A DNA stretch of 64,000 nt from Macrococcus sp. 19Msa1099 (GCA_019357535.2 CP079955.1:682001-746000); one strand, 5' to 3'. Shown: positions 27,511 through 35,657, numbered from the stretch's first letter. Notes: generated by a model not told the origin, from the sequence alone. Numbers and translations: made by a program.

Positions 27511-28617
27511 ATGGAGATATTACATTTAAATTCTAATTATATTTTTACTGAAATATATAAAAATGCTATTAATAATATGGATTCAGACTTTGTACATTAC
27601 ATATTTAATCCGTTATATAATGAAGTAGACTTTGACAATAACATAGAAAATATCGAGATTTACGCACCTGTTATACTTACAAAATATGACAGAATTTTTA
27701 ATCGTAACAGAGCAATTAAAACCATAAAGTACTTAGAAAATAATATTCCATTAAATTTTATTAAACTAATACATGCTCATACTTTAACTAATGATGGTGT
27801 TCTGGCCTTGAAGTTGAATGAAAAATACGGAATACCATATATATTAACTGTACGGAATACAGATATCAACTATTCGCTAAAATATAAAAAGTATAATATG
27901 CATTTATATAAAAATACACTTAAAAATGCATCCTTAATAATTTTTCCCAATAATTCATATAAAAAAAAACTCTTAGATTTGTTTAAAACTGATGCTATCT
28001 TATGCGAAAAGATTATTAATTCTAAGGTAATCCCAAATGGAATAGATTCGTATTGGCATGATAATGTTTATACAGATGTCCGTACACTAAAAGACAAATT
28101 AAATTTAATATATGTTGGTAGAATCTATAAAAATAAAAACCTACACAATATTTTAAAAGCGGTTAGTAGATTGGAAAGTGAATATAAAATTGACATAAAA
28201 GTAGCCGGAAAAATTATTGACCAGAATTACTTTAATCAACTAGAATTAATACATCCTTTCACTTATCTTGGGGAGTTGGAAAAGGGGCAATTAAAAAATA
28301 TTTATAGAGAAAGTGATATTTTCGTTATGCCATCATTCAACGAAACTTTTGGTTTAGTATATATAGAAGCATTATCTCAGAATTTACCGATTGTATACAC
28401 TAAGTATGAAGGTATATATGGATACTTTAATGATTATGAATATGGAGTGCCCGTTCAAGCTAATAATTACAATGAAATCTGTAGTGGTATAAAATATATT
28501 GTTAGAAATTATTCAGATATTCAATGTAATTTAGAAAATAAAGATTTTTTAGAAGGTTTTAATTGGGAAACCATAGGTAAGATATATAATAAAATCTATG
28601 TAGAGTTGAAGCGATGA
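27511..28617 (+). CDS. GT4-family glycosyltransferase
   Basis: A 368-residue GT-B protein. I start it at the ATG at 27511 because MEILHLNSNYIF is the typical GT4 opening; upstream in-frame codons add an unlikely hydrophilic tail, although AAAGGA lies 11 bases away. Motifs are IHAHTLTNDG, ILTVRNTDIN, VIPNGID, LIYVGRIYKNKN, and FVMPSFNETFGLVYIEAL with the catalytic E-x7-E pattern. It presumably adds the last sugar of the capsule repeat before flipping. A run of nine A residues at 27961-27969 lies in frame. The end overlaps the flippase gene by four bases. Confidence 0.82.
   Translation: MEILHLNSNYIFTEIYKNAINNMDSDFVHYIFNPLYNEVDFDNNIENIEIYAPVILTKYDRIFNRNRAIKTIKYLENNIPLNFIKLIHAHTLTNDGVLALKLNEKYGIPYILTVRNTDINYSLKYKKYNMHLYKNTLKNASLIIFPNNSYKKKLLDLFKTDAILCEKIINSKVIPNGIDSYWHDNVYTDVRTLKDKLNLIYVGRIYKNKNLHNILKAVSRLESEYKIDIKVAGKIIDQNYFNQLELIHPFTYLGELEKGQLKNIYRESDIFVMPSFNETFGLVYIEALSQNLPIVYTKYEGIYGYFNDYEYGVPVQANNYNEICSGIKYIVRNYSDIQCNLENKDFLEGFNWETIGKIYNKIYVELKR
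27961..27969 (+). repeat. A9 homopolymer within a capsule GT4 gene
   Basis: Nine consecutive A residues encode part of a Lys-Lys-Lys run. Slippage in replication or transcription here would shift the frame and remove the C-terminal two thirds of the enzyme. Such runs are not rare in AT-rich DNA, so a regulatory role is unproven. Confidence 0.9.
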
Positions 28618-29807
28618 AAAGCTTTTTTAAAGACTCCCTCATTAATATAATATCAAATATGCTAATAGTACTAGCTATACAGCTTTTAGTATTTCCTACT
28701 TTAAATAAAATTGAAGATAAAATAAATTTTTCAAATGTAATCGTGATGTATGGTTATATAATGATCCTCTCTACAGCATTATCCAATACATTAACTAATA
28801 CAAGGCTTATTACAAGTAATTCTTTAGATATAATAAAAAAACACAATGTATTTTCATCATTATTTTTTCTTATATCTATAATAAATGTAATCATAACGAT
28901 TACACTGCTCTTAGTATATAAAATTGATATATTTACTTCATGTGGATTCTTATTCTTTTCAATCTTTATATTTACTAGATTTTATTTGCTGGTGTACATG
29001 CGTGAAGAATTAAATTATATGAGAATATTAAAAGTAAATATACTTATATTTTTGAGCTATCTTTTAGGAATATATATATATATATGTTTAGATATTAACT
29101 ATTCATTTATATTCGTAATAGGTGAATTGGCAGGCTTGGTAACATTAATTAGATATATCTACTTTATTGATAGAAAGCCATTAAATTTTAGAATAACTTT
29201 TGATAAAGAAATATATTTTAGTTATATAAACTTAATGGTTATTAATTCTATAATAAATTTACTTAACTATTTTGATAGAATAATATTATTACCAATAATA
29301 GGCCCTATGGCAGTGAACGTATATTTTATTGCTTCTACGGCAGGAAAAATGGTTTCGTTAGTTACCACACCTATTAATAACGTCATCCTTTCATATATTG
29401 CTAAAAAAGAGATAAAAAAAGAAATGATACTAAAAATATTAATATTTTTAGTAGTGATACTAATACCACTTTTTTACGTTATAAAATATAGCTCTATTTT
29501 GTATATAAATATTTTTTATAATAATTATTTAGAGCAAGCTAGCAATATAGTTAGTTATGTAAGTGTAATTTGCTGTTTGTCTCTAGTTATTAGTATTGTT
29601 CACCCATTTACGATTAAGTTCATAGAATCTTTATTACTATTAAAGCTACAGATTTTTTATTGTATTTTGTATGTAGTACTATCTCTTATATTGACACCGA
29701 CTTATGGTTTGATTGGGTATTGTATAGCAACATCTATATATTTATTTGTTAAGTTAGCTTTAACGTTTCTAATCTTACTCAATAAAAATAAGTCTATTAT
29801 AAGATAA
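28614..29807 (+). CDS. wzx: polysaccharide flippase (Wzx-like, MOP superfamily)
   Basis: A 397-residue, highly hydrophobic protein with about 11-12 predicted helices and few charged residues. Its opening (FKDSLINIISNMLIVLAIQLLVFP) and mid-protein LNYFDRIILLPIIGPMAVNVYFIAST are recognisable Wzx/MATE-like features: the Y-F-D-R motif of O-antigen flippases. It would move the undecaprenyl-linked repeat to the outer face. It lies between the last glycosyltransferase (4-base overlap) and the polymerase gene. An (AT)8 dinucleotide run at 29070-29085 is in the coding frame. The gene is strikingly AT-rich and otherwise intact. Confidence 0.83.
   Translation: MKSFFKDSLINIISNMLIVLAIQLLVFPTLNKIEDKINFSNVIVMYGYIMILSTALSNTLTNTRLITSNSLDIIKKHNVFSSLFFLISIINVIITITLLLVYKIDIFTSCGFLFFSIFIFTRFYLLVYMREELNYMRILKVNILIFLSYLLGIYIYICLDINYSFIFVIGELAGLVTLIRYIYFIDRKPLNFRITFDKEIYFSYINLMVINSIINLLNYFDRIILLPIIGPMAVNVYFIASTAGKMVSLVTTPINNVILSYIAKKEIKKEMILKILIFLVVILIPLFYVIKYSSILYINIFYNNYLEQASNIVSYVSVICCLSLVISIVHPFTIKFIESLLLLKLQIFYCILYVVLSLILTPTYGLIGYCIATSIYLFVKLALTFLILLNKNKSIIR
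29070..29085 (+). repeat. (AT)8 dinucleotide repeat within the flippase gene
   Basis: Sixteen bases of alternating AT encode an Ile-Tyr-Ile-Tyr segment of a membrane helix. Gain or loss of one unit would shift the reading frame and switch the flippase off. Confidence 0.9.
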
Positions 29808-29827
29808 AAAATAAGATGGAGATAACG

Positions 29828-30988
29828 ATGTTGAAAATTAATAAAATATATATTGAAAATATCCTTTTTGCTTTAACCTTTATTTTGCTACTGTTTGGAA
29901 CGTTAAATTCAATCCCTGGGAACATTGTTGGGAATTTATCTATTATTTTTAGCCTTTTGTTAATGTTTTTAAATCTACTTTATAAATTAATTTTAAAAAA
30001 AACTTACAATAAATCATTAACATCATTCTTTATAATCTCACTATTATATATATTAAGTTCTTTATTTTCGTCTGTATTAAACTATAATTCAACTTTGAAT
30101 AACACTTTACAATTCGCAGCAATAATGCTATTTTTTATAAGTTTTTCTACGATAAAGTGGAATAGTTTTAAAATCAATTTTTCTTATATTATGTCATTTA
30201 TTTATGTTTCTCTAAACTTAATTTATGCTGCGACTTTGGGAAAATTCTCTCAATTTATGAGTGTATATCCAAATTCTAACTTAGTAGGGGCTTATGGTTT
30301 TATAGCATTATTTTTTATAATTTTGAAGTTTAATTATTCAAATAATAAAGTACTACCCATCATCGGTATATTGTTATCAACGTTACTAATCATTATTAGT
30401 GATACTAGATCAATTATTATGTCGATAATAATAGTTGTTTCTGTATTTATAAGCTGGGGTAAAATAACTAAGAGTATGTTTAGAGCAAATCTTTTCTTTG
30501 TGACATATATAGGTATACTTGTCTTTATAATCGTTATTTATGCGAAGCTTCCAAGTTATAATTTTTATCCAAAATTAGAGAGTTGGATGATTGAAAATAC
30601 TGGGAAAAGTATTATGTCTGGTAGATTAGAAATATGGTCTGAAGTAATGAACTTAATAAATGAAAAGCCTTGGTTTGGATATGGTCCGGATGTCAAGGCC
30701 TCAATAATAATTTCTCTGAATGCGTCTCCTCATAACATTTATATTAATACAATGTTACAAGTAGGTATAATTGGTTTAATTCTTTTTGTGGGCATATTGT
30801 ATACGATATTTTATAGCTATGTATTAAAAAAGAATGAAATAATGGTAAGGATTTCTGCAGCCTTTTATTTTGGTATAATATTTCATCAGTTATTCGAAAT
30901 CACTTTAACCCAAAATCAGTTATCTATTGGATTATTTCAATGGCTTATTTTCTCTGTTGGTTTTAATAATATTAAAGAAACCTCATAA
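29828..30988 (+). CDS. wzy: capsule repeat-unit polymerase (Wzy-like, O-antigen ligase/polymerase superfamily)
   Basis: A 386-residue polytopic protein with about ten helices and one large extracellular loop (about 240-290) containing PWFGYGPD and SPHNIYINTMLQVG. The P-H-N-x-Y/F-L-like sequence before a helix is characteristic of Wzy and WaaL proteins. It polymerises flipped repeat units at the outer membrane face under control of CapA/CapB. The ATG at 29828 with GGAG six bases upstream is preferred over the ATG at 29816. It is the last gene of the operon, followed by a terminator at 31020-31050. Confidence 0.82.
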   Translation: MLKINKIYIENILFALTFILLLFGTLNSIPGNIVGNLSIIFSLLLMFLNLLYKLILKKTYNKSLTSFFIISLLYILSSLFSSVLNYNSTLNNTLQFAAIMLFFISFSTIKWNSFKINFSYIMSFIYVSLNLIYAATLGKFSQFMSVYPNSNLVGAYGFIALFFIILKFNYSNNKVLPIIGILLSTLLIIISDTRSIIMSIIIVVSVFISWGKITKSMFRANLFFVTYIGILVFIIVIYAKLPSYNFYPKLESWMIENTGKSIMSGRLEIWSEVMNLINEKPWFGYGPDVKASIIISLNASPHNIYINTMLQVGIIGLILFVGILYTIFYSYVLKKNEIMVRISAAFYFGIIFHQLFEITLTQNQLSIGLFQWLIFSVGFNNIKETS

Positions 30989-31019
30989 GTAATAAATTAA
31001 AAGGTACTCAATATTCTTA

Positions 31020-31050
31020 ACCCCTCGATATATATCAGGGGTGATTTTTT
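31020..31050 (+). terminator. intrinsic terminator of the capsule operon
   Basis: ACCCCT at 31020-31025 pairs with AGGGGT at 31037-31042, extended by a short inner AT stem, and the hairpin is followed by a T6 run. It is the only strong stop between capA and here. Confidence 0.7.
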
Positions 31051-31114
31051 GCGTTTTCTGATGAAGCTGATGATTTCAATCTTCGTCATGCTGCTACTAT
31101 TCTTTGTATTATAA
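31049..31114 (+). CDS. possible 21-aa hydrophobic microprotein
   Basis: A TTG-initiated frame encodes 21 residues, nearly all hydrophobic after an RFLMK start, ending LLLFFVL. An AGGGGTGA ribosome-like site at 31037-31044 precedes it, but this sequence is also the right arm of the capsule terminator, so the site may be accidental. The size and pattern resemble a single-pass membrane peptide. A symmetric terminator begins in its last codon. I know no homologue; treat as a candidate. Confidence 0.35.
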   Translation: MRFLMKLMISIFVMLLLFFVL

Positions 31115-31145
31115 AAGGACTTTGGATTATCCAAAGTCCTTTTAT
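31111..31145. terminator. bidirectional terminator, 15-bp perfect stem
   Basis: Arms 31111-31125 and 31131-31145 form a perfect 15-bp stem with loop ATTAT and flanking A4/T4 runs. It ends nsrR transcription on the minus strand, overlapping its stop codon, and any read-through from the capsule side. Confidence 0.9.
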
Positions 31146-31552
31146 AACGCGATTTTTCTAAACAATATATCCTGCAGCGTATACTTATCTAGCACTGATA
31201 GATATGCATTCAATGCTTCACCGAGTACACCTTGCAGCCCACATATCCCTGCAATCGGGCATGTGTTCGTCTCACGATCAAAACATTCGACTAAGTTGAA
31301 ATGTTCCTCGGTCTTTCTTATTAAAGCACCGATATTAATTTCTTCAGGTGCCATCTTGATGCGTATGCCGCCACCGCGTCCGCGCGTCGTTTCAATATAA
31401 CCGAGCGTCGCGAGGTTATTCACAACCTTCGTCAGGTGATTCTTCGAAATCCCGTAAAAATTTGCAATTTCATCTATTTGAACACGGTGCTCTTGACGTG
31501 CGATATACATCAAGACACGTAATGAGTAATCTGAGTAAAGTGTTAGTTTCAT
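31142..31552 (-). CDS. nsrR: nitric-oxide-sensing Rrf2 repressor NsrR
   Basis: A 136-residue Rrf2-family regulator. The winged helix-turn-helix (SDYSLRVLMYIA, then ISKNHLTKVVNNLATLGYI) is followed by RGRGGGIRI. Three cysteines spaced C-x7-C-x5-C (ECFDRETNTCPIAGICG) are the iron-sulfur ligands of NsrR. Nitric oxide destroys the cluster and releases DNA. I chose the ATG at 31552, seven bases after AAGGAGA, rather than the ATG two codons upstream. It is divergent from hmp, its classic target, and a matching operator lies in front of hmp. Length matches NsrR of other Firmicutes. Confidence 0.92.
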   Translation of the reverse strand: MKLTLYSDYSLRVLMYIARQEHRVQIDEIANFYGISKNHLTKVVNNLATLGYIETTRGRGGGIRIKMAPEEINIGALIRKTEEHFNLVECFDRETNTCPIAGICGLQGVLGEALNAYLSVLDKYTLQDILFRKIAL

Positions 31553-31623
31553 GGTCATCTCTCCTTATCATCCATATTATAGCATTAGAACGTGAATTTT
31601 TTGTTTTTATATTATATAAATGA

Positions 31624-31679
31624 TTGTAATTTGTGTAGATGAGGTGTATATTAAAGATGTATTTATAATGTATCTTTAA
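31624..31679 (+). promoter_or_regulatory. hmp promoter with NsrR operator
   Basis: TTGTAA (31624-31629) and TATATT (31647-31652) are spaced by 17 bases. An inverted repeat follows (31651-31679): TTAAAGAT and ATCTTTAA arms, with AAGATGTAT in the left half, which matches the NsrR half-site of Bacillus. The operator overlaps the -10 box, so bound NsrR would block hmp. Confidence 0.82.
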
Positions 31680-31694
31680 AGAGGGGGAGTTAAT

Positions 31695-32837
31695 GTGTTA
31701 ACAGAAGAAACTAAGAATATCATCAAAGCGACGATTCCAGTACTGGAGGAGCATGGTACGGAGATTACTTCAGCATTCTATCAGCATATGTTTGAAGCGC
31801 ATCCTGAGTTACTCAATGTCTTCAATAAGACGAACCAGAAGTTAGGGCGTCAGCAGACAGCATTAGCACAGACAGTTATCGCTGCGGCGAAGCATATTGA
31901 TCGTCTGGAGGCGATTGTTCCGAATGTCAACCAAATCGCGCATAAGCATAGAGCGCTAGAGATTAAACCGGAGCATTATCCGATTGTGGGTGAGAATTTG
32001 ATCTGGGCGATTCAGCATGTACTAGGTGATGCGGCAACGCCTGAGATTGTGGCGGCCTGGACAGAGACATATGGAGTGATTGCTGATGTATTTATTCAGA
32101 TGGAGGCAGCACTGTATGATGAAGCGGACTGGCAAGGATTTGTACCGTTCAAGGTTGTAGCGGTTAAGGAGGAGTCTCCTGAAATTAAGTCATTCACGGT
32201 TCAGAGTGATGCGGTTCAATTGAAACCTGTGAAAGCGGGTCAGTATATTACAGTGAAGGTGCATCCTGAAGATGAAACAAATGATGCATTACGTCATTAT
32301 TCAATCTGTTCTGTTGATACATCTCGTGGACTTAAGTTTGCGGTTAAGCGTGACGTTGCAGGTGAAGAGAGAGGGATGGTCTCTAACTATTTACATGATC
32401 ATGTGCAAGCAGGAGATGAGATTCTGTTATCTGCGCCGGCGGGTGAGTTCCTAGTTGAGACTGATAATAAGGACCTCGTGTTTATAAGTGGGGGCGTAGG
32501 TATGACGCCACTCATGAGTATGTTAGAGGATGAGGTGGATAAACGCAGCATTAAATTTATTCATTCAGCTTATAACCGTGATGCTGTTCCATTTAAAGAT
32601 GAGATTACGAAGCTTCATAATAACAGCAATGTTGCGTTCTACTTTAACTATTCAGAAAGTGCGGGGCGCTTAACGAAAGAGAAGCTATCACGAATTATGA
32701 ACGGTAACGAAGAAATCTATATGTGTGGTTCCGTTGGATTTATGGAAGGCATGCTTGAGATCTTCAGTGATATGGGCATCGATAGAAGCCGCGTACACTT
32801 CGAGCCATTTGGTCCGAAGATGAGTATTACAGTATAG
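31695..32837 (+). CDS. hmp: flavohemoglobin / nitric oxide dioxygenase
   Basis: A 380-residue three-domain protein. The globin domain (1-140) has the proximal heme histidine region HKHRALEIKPEHYPIVGENL near 80-100. The FAD domain has RHYSICSVD near residue 200. The NAD domain has ISGGVGMTPLMSML near 264, and the C-terminus ends HFEPFGPKM. It oxidises NO to nitrate with O2 and NADH. GTG start at 31695 with GAGGGGGAG upstream; the ATG two bases earlier runs straight into a stop. Controlled by the NsrR operator in its promoter. Length is slightly below the roughly 400 of Hmp in Bacillus but all domains are present. Confidence 0.95.
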   Translation: MLTEETKNIIKATIPVLEEHGTEITSAFYQHMFEAHPELLNVFNKTNQKLGRQQTALAQTVIAAAKHIDRLEAIVPNVNQIAHKHRALEIKPEHYPIVGENLIWAIQHVLGDAATPEIVAAWTETYGVIADVFIQMEAALYDEADWQGFVPFKVVAVKEESPEIKSFTVQSDAVQLKPVKAGQYITVKVHPEDETNDALRHYSICSVDTSRGLKFAVKRDVAGEERGMVSNYLHDHVQAGDEILLSAPAGEFLVETDNKDLVFISGGVGMTPLMSMLEDEVDKRSIKFIHSAYNRDAVPFKDEITKLHNNSNVAFYFNYSESAGRLTKEKLSRIMNGNEEIYMCGSVGFMEGMLEIFSDMGIDRSRVHFEPFGPKMSITV

Positions 32838-32858
32838 TATCTGGTTAATAGAGTTATT

Positions 32859-32929
32859 AAAGCACAGCGCTAGCTGTGCTTTTTTTAATATGATATTTTA
32901 ATTTCTGCATGAATTTCATGCAGTTTTTT
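32859..32929 (+). terminator. two tandem intrinsic terminators after hmp
   Basis: The first is a 10-bp stem AAAGCACAGC/GCTGTGCTTT (32859-32882) followed by T4; the second a CTGCATG/CATGCAG stem (32905-32923) followed by T6. Together they should isolate hmp from the NERD gene. Confidence 0.88.
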
Positions 32930-33005
32930 AATATTTTAATGTGCTTTTTTTATTTTTTGCCTTACTTATGGTTATTTTGATGTGCATTTTTTGAAAAATA
33001 GGTTT

Positions 33006-33034
33006 TTGACAGATTTGGTGGTTACGGTTATGTT
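33006..33034 (+). promoter_or_regulatory. promoter of the NERD-domain gene
   Basis: A perfect TTGACA (33006-33011) is followed after 17 bases by TATGTT (33029-33034). The GAGGTGA ribosome site starts only about seven bases later, so the 5' leader must be very short. Confidence 0.7.
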
Positions 33035-33050
33035 TTTTGTGAGGTGACAT

Positions 33051-33941
33051 ATGATAGCGAAATTTCATGAAACGAATGATAAATTATTGCTGCTTCACGA
33101 GTTATATGGTCGATTGGATTTATCTAAATCAGACTATGATTTATTGAGGCGTTATTTGTCTGGATTTGAAGGTGAACGCAAATTTCTGGATGTTATGGGT
33201 GAAATTGATGGTGTTGTGGTCCTCTGGGATATTTATCTGGAGGATTATAGTGCGCAGTTTGATTTTTTAGTGTTAGCTGGACAGTATGTGTTTCATTTTG
33301 ACGTTAAGCATTATAGTGGGGTTTATGCGTATAGGGATGGGTTGTTTAAAAGTGCGAATGGTCGTGTGAATAAGCGTTTGATGATGCAGCTTACTGCTAG
33401 TGAAGTAGGGCTAAAGCAGTTTTTACTGAAGCACGGCTTTCATTACAAAGTGACAAGTCGTGTTGTATTTATGAACGAATCGTTTCAATTAATCGGGGAT
33501 ACTGATAAATATATTTTGTTTTATTATGATCTTGGACGTGTCGTGGACTATTTAAAGGGGAACGCTGGCATCTGTGAAGATATGATGAGGCTGAGTGAGG
33601 CGCTGATCGCCCATCACGGGGATGACTCCAAGTTTTATAATACTGATGATTATGATATGGATGATATAAAGCCAGGTATACGATGTCCGAAGTGTCGTCG
33701 TGTTGGTATGATTCGAGATGTTAAGGGTCATAAGTATCAATGTCGATGCGGGCATAGGGTGAGTAATCGTGAAGCGGTCGATATCGTGTACCGTATGTTA
33801 GAACTGTTTCGCGTGGATAAGATTCGTAAATGTGATCTGAATCGTCATCTAGAAATGCCGAACCGTACATTACAGAGAATTTTGAGCAAACATTATATAA
33901 AAAAAGGGATTAATCGAGGTATTTACTATGAAAAGAAGTAA
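33051..33941 (+). CDS. NERD-domain protein with zinc ribbon and C-terminal winged-helix-like region
   Basis: A 296-residue protein. Residues about 35-150 carry NERD signatures: FEGERKFL, then QFDFLVLAGQYVFHFDVKHYSG, the acidic-x-Lys core shared with restriction-like nucleases. A four-cysteine zinc ribbon follows (CPKC near 212, then CRCGH). The last 45 residues are a basic helix-turn-helix-like segment (NRHLEMPNRTLQRILSKHYI). The set suggests a nucleic-acid-binding nuclease or sensor, but catalytic ability is unproven. The gene stands alone with its own promoter, between hmp and folD, and is followed by a striking set of inverted repeats. Not a conserved neighbour of these housekeeping genes as far as I recall, so possibly acquired. 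Confidence 0.78.
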   Translation: MIAKFHETNDKLLLLHELYGRLDLSKSDYDLLRRYLSGFEGERKFLDVMGEIDGVVVLWDIYLEDYSAQFDFLVLAGQYVFHFDVKHYSGVYAYRDGLFKSANGRVNKRLMMQLTASEVGLKQFLLKHGFHYKVTSRVVFMNESFQLIGDTDKYILFYYDLGRVVDYLKGNAGICEDMMRLSEALIAHHGDDSKFYNTDDYDMDDIKPGIRCPKCRRVGMIRDVKGHKYQCRCGHRVSNREAVDIVYRMLELFRVDKIRKCDLNRHLEMPNRTLQRILSKHYIKKGINRGIYYEKK

Positions 33942-33944
33942 AAA

Positions 33945-34028
33945 TGGCACTGAAAATGGCGCTGAAAAATGATTTGAGTGCCATTTTCAGCGCCAAATCA
34001 GGTTATTTAAGAAATATTGGCACTCAAA
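33945..34028. repeat. interlocking inverted repeats downstream of the NERD gene
   Basis: Arms 33945-33963 and 33977-33995 can pair over 19 positions with one G-U and one A-C mismatch. The same right arm begins with TTTGAGTGCCA (33973-33983), which is also perfectly complementary to TGGCACTCAAA at 34018-34028. The two pairings exclude each other. There is no T run after either hairpin. The remaining bases to 34083 show an ATGTACC motif twice and nothing else I can name. Confidence 0.8.
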
Positions 34029-34083
34029 AATGTACCAAAATAATAGCATATTAAATATTGGCCCGATAATGTACCTGCACCCA

Positions 34084-34115
34084 CAAAAAAGACACCCAAC
34101 TTCAGTTGAGTGTCT
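34084..34115 (-). terminator. folD terminator
   Basis: On the minus strand an 11-bp stem with one G-U pair (34090-34100 with 34105-34115) and a TGAA loop is followed by a T7 run. It lies six bases after the folD stop codon. Confidence 0.88.
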
Positions 34116-34121
34116 CACCTA

Positions 34122-34970
34122 TTATTTCTGCGCACGTTTCGCTGCAAGTAATGTATTATTTAATACCATTGTAATCGTTAAAGGTCCTACGCCTCCTGGT
34201 ACGGGTGTGATTGCGCCAGCAACTTCAGAAACTTCATCATATACAACGTCTCCTGTTAACTTTCCGTCAACGACTGTATTTCCTACATCTACGATCACTG
34301 CGCCTTCTTTCACGACATCCTTCGTCACTAATCCTGGTTTACCTACAGCAGATACGATAACATCAGAGCGTTTTAATACTGCATCCATATCTTTACTGCG
34401 AGAGTGCAGTAATGTTACCGTTGCATTCGCATCTGTTAATAGTTTCGCAACGGGTTGTCCTACGATATGGCTTCTCCCGATGACCGCAACATCCTTTCCT
34501 TCCAGGTCTATATCTGCATGCTTTAAGATTTCCATAATGCCCAGTGGTGTACAAGGGATATATGTTTCAACCCCTGCATAGAGTCGGCCGATGTTGATCG
34601 GATTGAAGCCGTCAACGTCTTTTTCTGGTGCAATCTTCTCTAGCACTTTCGTTTCATCGATTTGTTTCGGTAGTGGGACTTGTACAAGGATTCCATGTAC
34701 ATTGTCATCCTTGTTCAACTTGTCGATTTCTTCTAATAATGCCGCTTCAGTCGTACTTTCATCAAGATGGATGATACTTGAGCTCATACCGATCTTCTCA
34801 GCAGATTTCTTCTTGTTGTTCACATAGCTCTGGCTTGCACCGTCATTTCCTACAAGGATCACAGTTAGATTTGGCGTAACCCCTTGTGCCTTTAACTGTT
34901 CGACTTCCTGTGCAAGGTTCGCACGATAATCCGCTGCAATTTTCTTTCCGTCTAATACTTTTGCTGACAT
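34122..34970 (-). CDS. folD: methylenetetrahydrofolate dehydrogenase / cyclohydrolase
   Basis: A 282-residue bifunctional enzyme that interconverts methylene-, methenyl- and formyl-tetrahydrofolate, supplying formyl groups for purine synthesis. Signature segments are [22 protein letters not shown] with the catalytic lysine, [29 protein letters not shown] and [14 protein letters not shown]-like [10 protein letters not shown] near the C-terminus. The ATG at 34970 lies seven bases after GGAGGG; the ATG five codons upstream is less likely. It diverges from the pur operon, and CGAACA PurR-box-like motifs lie between them, so both may respond to PurR. Confidence 0.95.
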   Translation of the reverse strand: MSAKVLDGKKIAADYRANLAQEVEQLKAQGVTPNLTVILVGNDGASQSYVNNKKKSAEKIGMSSSIIHLDESTTEAALLEEIDKLNKDDNVHGILVQVPLPKQIDETKVLEKIAPEKDVDGFNPINIGRLYAGVETYIPCTPLGIMEILKHADIDLEGKDVAVIGRSHIVGQPVAKLLTDANATVTLLHSRSKDMDAVLKRSDVIVSAVGKPGLVTKDVVKEGAVIVDVGNTVVDGKLTGDVVYDEVSEVAGAITPVPGGVGPLTITMVLNNTLLAAKRAQK

Positions 34971-34990
34971 TCCAGTTCCCTCCATTTATT

Positions 34991-35119
34991 CGAACATTTA
35001 ATATCATTATAGCAGTAAACAATCTAAAAATACGAACAAAAAAATAATAATTAATAAAAAAAACAATAATTGTTCGTTTTTTACGTTGAAATCTGTATCT
35101 GTCATTGTTATGCTATATA
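34991..35119. promoter_or_regulatory. divergent folD/pur control region with PurR-box-like motifs
   Basis: CGAACA occurs at 34991-34996 and 35033-35038, and its inverse TGTTCG at 35071-35076, each set in A/T-rich flanks as in Firmicute PurR boxes. On the minus strand TATAAT (35006-35011) is the likely folD -10. For purE, an extended -10 TGCTATATA (35111-35119) is clear, and TTGAAA (35086-35091) may be the -35 of an alternative TATGCT -10. PurR binding is inferred. Confidence 0.72.
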
Positions 35120-35174
35120 AGTAATATACACATAAATGAAGACGGTTTTCAAATAATTATAAAGGGTGATAGTT

Positions 35175-35657
35175 GTGACAGTAGCAGTAATAATGGGGTC
35201 TTCTTCTGACTGGGAGACGATGAAAGAAGCGGTTACAATGCTTGAAGCTTTCGGCATCGACTACGAGGCGAGTATTGTATCTGCGCATCGTACACCGCTC
35301 GCGATGGTTGATTTTGCGAAGTCTGCTCGTAGTAAGGGCATTGAGATTATTATCGCGGGTGCTGGTGGTGCGGCGCACTTACCGGGAATGGTCGCTTCGA
35401 TGACGACACTTCCGGTGATCGGTGTACCGATTGAATCGAAGGCTTTGAAGGGAATGGATTCCTTATTATCAATTGTACAGATGCCTGGTGGAATTCCGGT
35501 AGCCACGACTGCTATCGGTAAGGCGGGTGCTAAGAATGCCGGTATACTTGCTGCACGTATGCTCAGTCTGAAAGATACTGCTTTAGTAGCACAGCTGGAT
35601 GATTATGAAGCATCTTTAGTCAAGAAGGTGGAGGCGATGCAGCATGACCTTAAATAA
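35175..35657 (+). CDS. purE: 5-(carboxyamino)imidazole ribonucleotide mutase
   Basis: A 160-residue class I PurE, moving the carboxylate of N5-CAIR to C4. The N-terminal [14 protein letters not shown] and the following SAHRTP are the active-site loops holding the conserved Ser, Asp and His. The GTG at 35175 with AAAGGGTGA seven bases upstream fits better than the GTG at 35166. First gene of the purine operon; purK begins within its last codons, so the two steps are made together. Length is typical (about 160). Confidence 0.95.
   Translation: MTVAVIMGSSSDWETMKEAVTMLEAFGIDYEASIVSAHRTPLAMVDFAKSARSKGIEIIIAGAGGAAHLPGMVASMTTLPVIGVPIESKALKGMDSLLSIVQMPGGIPVATTAIGKAGAKNAGILAARMLSLKDTALVAQLDDYEASLVKKVEAMQHDLK

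Noticed and set aside
34030-34581. 183-aa plus-strand open frame across folD
   Set aside because: It is antisense to well-identified folD, has no ribosome site and no sensible protein features.
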